Source: an uncultured Christensenellaceae bacterium
Lineage (GTDB): Bacteria > Bacillota > Clostridia > Christensenellales > UBA3700
Assembly (NCBI GenBank): GCA_902373595.1
Contig: CABKMX010000076.1
Span: forward strand, 1-5,465
Reading direction: 5' to 3'
Length of the DNA: 5,465 bases
Position 1 is the first letter of the stretch, and the number at the start of each line of letters is the position of its first letter. Both the position numbers and the translations under genes were made by a program. Below the pieces are notes generated by a model, which was not told where the DNA came from, searched no databases, and saw only the letters and a list, made by a program, of their open reading frames with translations. This document shows positions 1 through 5,272 of this stretch, one piece after another.

Positions 1-297
1 GATCAACTTGGCGATCTCCTTCTTTTCCTCATCCGAGGTGACCTTGCAGTCGTCCAGCGTGGCTTTGCCGCAGGCGAGGCATTGAGCGAAGCCCTCGCAG
101 CCGGTATGGCCGCAGCCGCCGCAATTTGCGCCGGCGAGGTGTTCGAGGATCTTGACGACCTTTTCGTCCTCTTTGATATGGCACACTTTGGTGACAATCA
201 GGATGAGCACGGCGAACAGCACCGCGAGTGCGGCGATGATGCCCAGCACCAGCCCGACCTTATCCCATTGAACGGAAGCACAAACGATCATTTGCAT
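1..297 (-). CDS. rnfB: Ion-translocating ferredoxin:NAD+ oxidoreductase subunit RnfB (partial, 3' end outside window)
   Basis: The first 99 codons of RnfB, the iron-sulfur subunit that passes electrons from ferredoxin into the Rnf complex; the rest lies beyond the left edge. One N-terminal membrane anchor is visible (about residues 14-38), followed by a short charged linker and the start of the cluster domain. The cysteines C59, C62, C67 and C84 form the C-x2-C-x4-C-x16-C pattern of the family's first [4Fe-4S] site, within ANCGGCGHTGCEGF. Two further cysteines (C73, C76) lie between them. The residues after C84 read KVTSDEEKKE rather than the proline/glycine-rich stretch (CPPGG or CPVGG) I know from many RnfB proteins. 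The ATG at 297 has GAGGTG (302-307) 4 bases upstream, and that site overlaps the rnfA stop codon. An in-frame ATG at 291 gives a 10-base spacing and cannot be excluded. The ferredoxin-like C-terminal domain is not in view. Confidence 0.93.
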   Translation of the reverse strand, partial: MQMIVCASVQWDKVGLVLGIIAALAVLFAVLILIVTKVCHIKEDEKVVKILEHLAGANCGGCGHTGCEGFAQCLACGKATLDDCKVTSDEEKKEIAKLI

Positions 298-305
298 ATT
301 TCACC

Positions 306-911
306 TCAGCCTATCATGTTGAACACATAGAAGCCCATCGCCATAAAGCATGCCGCGAGCATGGTGATCGGGAAGCCTTTGAGCGCCTTGGGCAGTTTGA
401 GACGGTCTATCTTTTCGCGCAGACCGCTCATGATGACTATGGAGACGGTGAAGCCGACTCCGGCGAACAGACCGTACAGCACCGCGACGCCGACGTTCAT
501 GCTCGTGATGCCCAAGAGGCTCATCATCTGCGCCTTGTCGATGACCAGCTCCGCGACGCCGAGCACCGCGCAATTGGTGGTGATCAGCGGCAGGTAGATG
601 CCCATCGCGCGGTAGAGCGGCGGCGAGAATTTGCGGATCGCGCGCTCGATCATCTGCACCAGCGCCGCAATGACGAAGATGAACACGATGATCTCGAGAT
701 ATTCAAGTCCCAGCGGCACGAGGATATATTCGTACAGCGGATAGGTGATCAAACACGTTATCGTCATGACCAGCGTGACCGCTACGCCCATACCCAGCGC
801 GCTGCTCGTCTTTTTGGACACGCCGAGGAAGGGGCAGATGCCGAGGAATTGCACGACGACGAAGTTGTTGACGAGCACCGCCATCACGATTATCGAAAAG
901 AAAGTACCCAT
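306..911 (-). CDS. rnfA: Ion-translocating ferredoxin:NAD+ oxidoreductase subunit RnfA
   Basis: A 201-residue integral membrane subunit of Rnf, related to NqrE and paralogous to RnfE. It is close to the usual length of just over 190 residues. About six hydrophobic segments span nearly the whole protein. Two family signatures are present: LGICPFLG with C26, and TNCAVLGVA with C114. In the RnfA/RnfE (NqrE/NqrD) pair these cysteines, which lie in half-helices of opposite orientation, are known to hold an iron-sulfur site inside the membrane and to relay electrons between the two faces. Other conserved stretches are NNFVVVQFLG near the N-terminus, IYLPLI before the second cysteine, and SGLREKIDRL before the last helix. 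The ATG overlaps the TAA stop of rnfE by one base (TAATG), with GGAGGTG at 919-925 seven bases upstream. rnfB follows after 8 bases. RnfA is told from RnfE by its ICPFLG motif (RnfE has TCPTLA). Confidence 0.97.
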   Translation of the reverse strand: MGTFFSIIVMAVLVNNFVVVQFLGICPFLGVSKKTSSALGMGVAVTLVMTITCLITYPLYEYILVPLGLEYLEIIVFIFVIAALVQMIERAIRKFSPPLYRAMGIYLPLITTNCAVLGVAELVIDKAQMMSLLGITSMNVGVAVLYGLFAGVGFTVSIVIMSGLREKIDRLKLPKALKGFPITMLAACFMAMGFYVFNMIG

Positions 912-1684
912 TATGCTTCACCTCCGTTGTCATGTCCGGCGTTCGCGGCGGCGGTCGGCGCGTTTTGATCGGGCGCGGTTCGGAGCGCGGCGTTTTGCGC
1001 CTCTTCCGCTTGGTCGGCAAGATCGTTTTCGGGCTCGCCGATATCCGGTTTTTGCATGATGCGCGCTTCGAAGTTCTTGCTGCGCAGCTTGTTCTCGATC
1101 TTGGAGTAGATGTGGTTGAACAGCGCTATGCTCATGCCGTAGACGAAGAACGCGCCCGCCGACGACGAGAAGAACCCGATGCGGAAGTCCCAAAGCTGAT
1201 AGCCGAAGATCGCGCCGCTGCCCAGCACCTCGCGGATAATGCCGAGGAGGGTGAGCGCGCAGGTGAACCCCAGTCCCGTGAACAGACCGTCCAGCGCCGA
1301 GTCGAGCACCTTGTTCTTGCTCGCGAACGATTCCGCTCTGCCCAAGATGATGCAATTGACGACGATCAGCGGCAGATAGACGCCCATCGACTCATAAAGC
1401 GACGGTATGAACTTGTCCAGCACCATTCGGACGATCGTGACGAATGTCGCGATGATGATGACGAACGCCGGGATGCGCACCGCGTTTGGGATCGCCTTAC
1501 GCAGCAGCGAGATCAGCACGTTGGAGCAGATCAATATGAACGTGACCGCAAGTCCCATGCCTATGCCGTTGAACGCGGCGGTAGACAGCGCGAGCGTGGG
1601 GCATGTGCCCAGCACGAGGCGGAAGGTGGGGTTGTTGCGAAGCAGTCCGTCCAGCGAAATTTGCTTGAATCTTTGACCGGTCAT
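911..1684 (-). CDS. rnfE: Ion-translocating ferredoxin:NAD+ oxidoreductase subunit RnfE
   Basis: A 257-residue six-helix membrane subunit, partner of RnfA. The core, about residues 1-205, matches the RnfE/NqrD family: NNPTFRLVLGTCPTLA near the start (C28) and VVNCIILGRAESFA (C111), the two cysteine half-helix motifs expected to bind the shared intramembrane iron site. GLGFTCALTLLGIIRE and the GAFFVYG helix also fit. From about residue 206 the protein continues with some 50 hydrophilic residues rich in Ala, Asn, Asp, Glu and Pro, ending GHDNGGEA. The family normally ends shortly after the last helix at about 200-230 residues, so this tail is an extension with no recognisable domain. The ATG overlaps the rnfG stop (ATGA), and GGAGGTG lies at 1689-1695. 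The reading frame continues cleanly to the TAA that overlaps rnfA, so I see no sign that the tail results from a frameshift. Confidence 0.96.
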   Translation of the reverse strand: MTGQRFKQISLDGLLRNNPTFRLVLGTCPTLALSTAAFNGIGMGLAVTFILICSNVLISLLRKAIPNAVRIPAFVIIIATFVTIVRMVLDKFIPSLYESMGVYLPLIVVNCIILGRAESFASKNKVLDSALDGLFTGLGFTCALTLLGIIREVLGSGAIFGYQLWDFRIGFFSSSAGAFFVYGMSIALFNHIYSKIENKLRSKNFEARIMQKPDIGEPENDLADQAEEAQNAALRTAPDQNAPTAAANAGHDNGGEA

Positions 1685-2274
1685 GCTTCACCTCCTTGCA
1701 GCACGTTGCGCGCAAAGTACAGCGCGCAATTGACCGCATTGTTGATAGCGCGCGAAGACATCGTCGCGCCGGCTTGCGTGTTTTGGATGCCACTCGCGTC
1801 GACGGAGAACCAGATCTCGCCGTCCGCAAGCTCGGAGTTGTGCGCGGTGTAGACCGCATAGAACGATTCGCCGAATTGCGCCATCAAAGTCTGCTTGGCG
1901 TATTCCTGCATGACGACCTTGTAGATGCCGAGTGAACCGTCGTCCGCGGGGGAGAGGATGACCCACATCGTGACCGTGCCGTTTTTGTAGCCGTCTCCGC
2001 CGGTGCTGCGCAGCATATACGCGCCGTTTTCGAGCAGGTACGCCTGATCGATCGAGCCGTATTCGTTGGTCAGATCGGCGGCGTCGTATTCGAGCGTCTC
2101 ATACTCCATCTGCTGACCGTAGACGCTCTCGATCGCGCGCATGGTGCGCTCTTCGGCGCTCACGGCGAGCAGGTCGTTGAGGATCGCGAGGAGACCGCCG
2201 GCGACCAGAGCGATCGCAAGCAGCACGACGATGCACTTGAACGCCTCGCTTTTGAGGAATTGTCTGACTGTCAT
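1681..2274 (-). CDS. rnfG: Ion-translocating ferredoxin:NAD+ oxidoreductase subunit RnfG (FMN-binding)
   Basis: A 197-residue subunit with one N-terminal membrane anchor (about residues 13-36) and an extracytoplasmic FMN-binding domain, related to NqrC. ApbE-type transferases attach FMN through a phosphodiester bond to a threonine in the family motif. Here the site is QAGATMSSRAINNAV with T171 as the predicted attachment residue. The downstream MSSRAINNAV matches the ISSRAV-type sequence typical of RnfG. The residues before the threonine (NTQAGAT) differ from the common D-x-x-[ST]-G-A-T pattern: Asn replaces Asp at -6 and Ala replaces Ser/Thr at -3. The segment about residues 115-145 (IYKVVMQEYAKQTLMAQFGESF) fits the FMN-binding fold. 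The ATG overlaps the rnfD stop by 4 bases (ATGA); GGAGG at 2282-2286 is 7 bases upstream. No ApbE gene lies in this window. Confidence 0.95.
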   Translation of the reverse strand: MTVRQFLKSEAFKCIVVLLAIALVAGGLLAILNDLLAVSAEERTMRAIESVYGQQMEYETLEYDAADLTNEYGSIDQAYLLENGAYMLRSTGGDGYKNGTVTMWVILSPADDGSLGIYKVVMQEYAKQTLMAQFGESFYAVYTAHNSELADGEIWFSVDASGIQNTQAGATMSSRAINNAVNCALYFARNVLQGGEA

Positions 2275-3326
2275 TGCGCGTCCTCCTTATCCGTTTTTTG
2301 CGCGCGCTTTTCGCGTGCTTCGGCGAGCTTGACCTTGAGCTTTTTGACAAAGGACGGCGCGCCGAAAACTCTCGGACGAATGTATGCGTTGAACATCGGC
2401 ACCAAGAGGTTCATCAACAGGATCGCGAACGAGACGACCTCGATCTTGGTCGCCGCGCGGAGCGCCGCGGTGACGACGCCGAGCAGAGCCATATAGATCC
2501 AATTGCCGACGCGCGTATGCGGCGAGGTGACGTAATCTGTCGCCATGAAGATCGCGCCGAGGAAGAGTCCGCCCGACAAGATTGACGGCACGAACAGCCC
2601 GATATCCTTGCCGATCGCACACGCGACCAGCCCGGTGACGACGATGTAGATGACGGGATATTCCCACTTGATGACGCGGCGGACGACCAGATATATACCG
2701 CCGATGAGCAGCGCGAGCTTGCACGTCTCTCCTATGCAGCCGGCTACGCCTGTGCCGAGGAAGAGGTCGAGGTTGGACACGGTCAGACCGTTGCCGCCCA
2801 GCATGGACGTCAATTGGGTCGCGCCCGTCGACACGCTGCCCGACGCGCCCGAAGCGGCGACGGGGGAGATCGCGCCGATGGACGGGGCGAGCCAGCCCGA
2901 GACCATCACCGATTGGAACGCGATGAACGCGAACACGCGCCCGGTGATCGCGGGGTTGACCAAGTTTTTGCCCGTGCCGCCGAACAGCATCTTGACGACG
3001 ACGATCGCAAAGATCGACGACAGCATGGGGACATACCACGGCGCCTGCGAGGGGAGGGTCAACGCCAAAAGCAGACCGGTGACCACACTCGTCAAGTCAA
3101 AATTGAGCAATATGTCTTTGATATTTTCGCGTTTTATCAACCTGAACACGACTTCCGCGGCGACTGCCGAGACGACCGAGATCGCGATCGACGCCACCGC
3201 CGCTCCGCCGAAGTAGATGCATCCGACGACCGTCGCGGGCAGCAATGCGATCAGCACGTCCAGCATTATGCCGCGCGTCGTGCGTTTGCCTCTGATGTGC
3301 GGAGAATCCGAAACGAGATATTTCAT
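2271..3326 (-). CDS. rnfD: Ion-translocating ferredoxin:NAD+ oxidoreductase subunit RnfD
   Basis: A 351-residue polytopic membrane subunit related to NqrB, of normal length, with roughly ten hydrophobic segments. It carries a covalent FMN in known complexes; the predicted attachment residue is T170 in SVSTGATQLTS, in the loop following the third-quarter helix. Supporting signatures are the N-terminal SDSPHIRG, the MLFGGTGKNLVNPAITGRVF stretch (113-132), FLGTGVAGCIGETCKLALLIGG (189-210) and IFMATDYVTSPHTR (259-272). The protein ends in a charged cytoplasmic tail of about 25 residues. The open frame reaches upstream to 3548, but that part lies inside rnfC and resembles no RnfD; MKYLVSDSPH is the family start. 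The ATG at 3326 comes 2 bases after the rnfC stop, with GAGGTG (3330-3335) only 3 bases upstream. Ser stands where the ApbE motif usually has Asp at -6. The 3' end overlaps rnfG by 4 bases. Confidence 0.96.
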   Translation of the reverse strand: MKYLVSDSPHIRGKRTTRGIMLDVLIALLPATVVGCIYFGGAAVASIAISVVSAVAAEVVFRLIKRENIKDILLNFDLTSVVTGLLLALTLPSQAPWYVPMLSSIFAIVVVKMLFGGTGKNLVNPAITGRVFAFIAFQSVMVSGWLAPSIGAISPVAASGASGSVSTGATQLTSMLGGNGLTVSNLDLFLGTGVAGCIGETCKLALLIGGIYLVVRRVIKWEYPVIYIVVTGLVACAIGKDIGLFVPSILSGGLFLGAIFMATDYVTSPHTRVGNWIYMALLGVVTAALRAATKIEVVSFAILLMNLLVPMFNAYIRPRVFGAPSFVKKLKVKLAEAREKRAQKTDKEDAQ

Positions 3327-3328
3327 AT

Positions 3329-4621
3329 TCACCTCTTTTCGCGCAGCTTTTGCTTGCACATTTGTATGCTTTGGACGAGCGCGCGGTTTGCAGGGCAGAC
3401 GTACGCGCAGGTGCCGCACTCTATGCAATTGAGCACGCCGCCGCGGTCGCGCGCCATGTCGTAATCGCCCGCGAGTGTATAGAAGTCGATGTCCATCGGC
3501 AGCAAATGCATCGGGCACACCTCGGCGCAGCGGCCGCAATGTATGCACGCTGTCGGGGCGGCGATCGACGCCTGCCGCGCGGTGAGCACCAACAGTCCGC
3601 TGTCCGTCTTGCGCGTGTGGAAGTCGGTGGACAGCAGCGTCGCGCCCATCATCGGACCGCCGGCGATATATGTGGACGCGTCGTCCGTCTCGCCGCCGCA
3701 GACGTCCAGCAGATAGCGGTACGACGTCCCCAGCGGCACGCGCAGGTTGGCGGGCTCTTTGACGCCCTCGCCCGACACCGTCATCACGCGGTCTACAAGC
3801 GGCTTGTTCAGCTTGACCGCCTCATATACGGCGAGCGCGGTCGCGACGTTTTCGACGATTACGCCGACGTCGGCGGGCAGCTTGCCGGGCGGGACTCTGC
3901 GCCCGGTGCAGGAATAGATCAAATGCTTTTCCGAGCCCATCGGGTAGCGCTTGCGAAGTTCCGCGACGAGCACGCCGTCGACGCCGTCGAACTTTGCGAT
4001 CGCGTCCGGCTTGTTCAGCTCGATCGCGACGATCACGCGCTCAACGCCCAGCGCCAGAGCGAGCAGCTTCGCGCCCTCGGCGATCTCGTCCGTCTTTTCG
4101 ATCATCAAACGGTGGTCGCAGGTCAAATAGGGCTCGCACTCCGCGCCGTTGACGATCAGCGTGTCGACGGGGGTCTTGGGCGACAGCTTGACCGCTGTCG
4201 GGAAGCCCGCGCCGCCCATGCCGACGATGCCGGCTTCGCGCACGCGCTCGCGCACGCTGTCCGCCGTAATCTCTTTGAGCGGCTCGAGCGAGACCTCGCG
4301 GTTTTCGCCGTCGTTTTCGATGACGATGCAGTCCGTCTCTCCGCCGCGGGGCAGGGGACGGCGCTCGATCGCAATCACCTTGCCGCTCACGCTCGCAAAG
4401 ACGTTTGCGCTCACCGCGCCGTCCGCCTCGGCGATCAATGCGCCGCGCTCGACGGCGTCGCCCACCGCGACGACGGGCTTTGCCGGCTTGCCGATGTGCT
4501 GCGACAGCGCGATCGCGACCGAATCGGGCGCGGCGACATCGCGTATCGGACAGCCTGCGCTCAGGCTCTTCTTGTCGTCGATGTGCACTCCGCGACAGAA
4601 GAATTTGGTTTTGATCTTCAC
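3329..4621 (-). CDS. rnfC: Ion-translocating ferredoxin:NAD+ oxidoreductase subunit RnfC
   Basis: A 430-residue peripheral subunit that carries the NADH/NAD+ and FMN site on the cytoplasmic face, related to NqrA and Complex I NuoF. The N-terminal part (about 1-115) has the GVHIDDKKSLS start and a barrel-sandwich region. The Rossmann-like nucleotide/FMN core contains GIVGMGGAGFPT (131-142) and VNGAECEPYLTCDHRLM (157-173). A SLBB-like region follows around 278-330. Two ferredoxin-type clusters close the protein: C359, C362, C365, C369 in CIHCGRCAEVCP, and C399, C402, C405, C409 in CIECGTCAYVCP, both complete. The length is normal for short Clostridia-type RnfC, which lacks the long alanine-rich tail of proteobacterial forms. 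The start is GTG, overlapping the stop of the upstream membrane gene (GTGA), with GGAGG at 4628-4632 six bases upstream. No earlier start fits. Having both clusters and following genes CDGEAB marks this as Rnf rather than Nqr. Confidence 0.97.
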   Translation of the reverse strand: MKIKTKFFCRGVHIDDKKSLSAGCPIRDVAAPDSVAIALSQHIGKPAKPVVAVGDAVERGALIAEADGAVSANVFASVSGKVIAIERRPLPRGGETDCIVIENDGENREVSLEPLKEITADSVRERVREAGIVGMGGAGFPTAVKLSPKTPVDTLIVNGAECEPYLTCDHRLMIEKTDEIAEGAKLLALALGVERVIVAIELNKPDAIAKFDGVDGVLVAELRKRYPMGSEKHLIYSCTGRRVPPGKLPADVGVIVENVATALAVYEAVKLNKPLVDRVMTVSGEGVKEPANLRVPLGTSYRYLLDVCGGETDDASTYIAGGPMMGATLLSTDFHTRKTDSGLLVLTARQASIAAPTACIHCGRCAEVCPMHLLPMDIDFYTLAGDYDMARDRGGVLNCIECGTCAYVCPANRALVQSIQMCKQKLREKR

Positions 4622-5211
4622 GATCTTCCTCCGTTATCGGTTTTGTCAACCGTAATTTTATCGACACCGGCGCCAAAATTTGGTGCAAGCGCCGGTTCAA
4701 GTTTGAGATAGTACGTCTCGGGCACGCGGCTCAAAAGCAATTGCGTCGCGATCCCGACCGCCGCTCCGCTCAACGCGCCGAGCAGCACCAGATAGGGCAG
4801 ATAGACTATCGCCTGCGGCGTGCCCGAAATGCCGCAAAACACGAGGCATTGGACGGTGTTGTGAACGCACGCCGAAGCGACGCTCACCGCTGTCAGCGAC
4901 AGTCTGCGGCAGCCGTAAAGCAGCAGCGACGACAGCCCGATCGAGACGAGTCCCGCTGCGAGCGAGTAGAGCATCGTCGACAGCGACCCTGCGATCAGGT
5001 TGCCGATCACGCATTTCACTATGACCGATATCAAGGCAAAGACGGGGGAATAGACGACCAAGACGATCGTGACGAATATGTTCCCCAAACCCAATTTGGC
5101 TCCGGGAATGAACATCGGAGGCAGCATGCCTTCGAGCAAAAACGCGATCAAGCTCAGCGCCGTCAGCACCGAAACGCCCGCGATCCTGCGCGAAGCCGCC
5201 GAACTTCTCAT
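4618..5211 (-). CDS. Gx transporter family membrane protein (PF07456, 'heptaprenyl diphosphate synthase component I' family)
   Basis: A 197-residue polytopic membrane protein with about five or six hydrophobic segments and a hydrophilic C-terminal tail of about 35 residues. The signatures PGAKLGLGNI (36-45), GSLSTMLYSLAAG (75-87) and HNTVQ (117-121) match the family often labelled 'Gx transporter' or 'heptaprenyl diphosphate synthase component I'. I see no DDxxD prenyltransferase motif, so the enzyme name should not be taken as a catalytic role; the fold resembles small-substrate transport components. In Clostridia this family is often found beside rnf, ApbE and NusG-domain-II genes, which suggests a part in assembling or supplying the flavin-linked complex. 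That is inference. I chose ATG at 5211 because GAGGTG (5221-5226) sits 9 bases before it. A GTG at 5223, adding four residues, lies inside that same binding site and has none of its own. The stop overlaps the rnfC GTG. It is the first gene behind the promoter. Confidence 0.85.
   Translation of the reverse strand: MRSSAASRRIAGVSVLTALSLIAFLLEGMLPPMFIPGAKLGLGNIFVTIVLVVYSPVFALISVIVKCVIGNLIAGSLSTMLYSLAAGLVSIGLSSLLLYGCRRLSLTAVSVASACVHNTVQCLVFCGISGTPQAIVYLPYLVLLGALSGAAVGIATQLLLSRVPETYYLKLEPALAPNFGAGVDKITVDKTDNGGRS
4628..4632 (-). promoter_or_regulatory. Ribosome binding site of rnfC supporting its GTG start
   Basis: GGAGG on the minus strand, six bases before the GTG at 4621, inside the end of the upstream membrane-protein gene. 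It supports a non-ATG start that overlaps the preceding stop codon (GTGA) and therefore coupled translation. Confidence 0.75.
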
Positions 5212-5220
5212 ATCTCCGTG

Positions 5221-5226
5221 CACCTC
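5221..5226 (-). promoter_or_regulatory. Ribosome binding site that decides the start of the first gene
   Basis: GAGGTG on the minus strand, 9 bases before the ATG at 5211. The last three bases of this site are the alternative GTG start codon at 5223, so both cannot be used well at once; this favours the ATG. Confidence 0.6.
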
Positions 5227-5243
5227 ATCATCATAGTAAGTTT

Positions 5244-5272
5244 ATTATATAAAATAAAATAAACACTGTCAA
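5244..5272 (-). promoter_or_regulatory. Sigma-70/SigA promoter of the operon
   Basis: Read on the minus strand, TTGACA (5272-5267) and TATAAT (5249-5244) are exact consensus hexamers separated by exactly 17 bases, in an AT-rich island that stands out from the GC-rich surroundings. The expected start of transcription is the A at about 5237, giving a leader of roughly 26 bases to the ATG at 5211. That is too short for a riboswitch or attenuator, so any control should act on this promoter or come from further upstream. I see no clear operator palindrome overlapping it. Confidence 0.85.

Noticed and set aside
932..1852. Plus-strand open frame of 306 codons opposite rnfE and rnfG
   Set aside because: It spans a gene junction on the other strand, is Arg/Asp/Glu-rich, and has no recognisable domain or ribosome binding site.
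3327..3548. 74-residue N-terminal extension of RnfD
   Set aside because: The stretch lies wholly within the rnfC iron-sulfur region in another frame; RnfD proteins begin at the MKYLVSDSPH-type start, which has its own GAGGTG.
306..4621. Nqr (Na+-translocating NADH:quinone reductase) instead of Rnf
   Set aside because: Nqr has NqrF and lacks an RnfB-type subunit and the two ferredoxin clusters of RnfC. Here both are present and the order is CDGEAB.
3350..4711. Long plus-strand open frame (453 codons) opposite rnfC
   Set aside because: It is antisense to rnfC, whose motifs and iron-sulfur cysteines are complete. Its Arg/Asp/His/Ala-rich composition is typical of the reverse frame of a GC-rich gene.
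4618..5211. A catalytic heptaprenyl diphosphate synthase
   Set aside because: The protein is almost entirely membrane segments and has no DDxxD motif; the name comes from the family label only.
5212..5240. Riboswitch or attenuator in the operon leader
   Set aside because: The predicted leader is only about 26 bases long, too short for an aptamer or attenuator hairpins.
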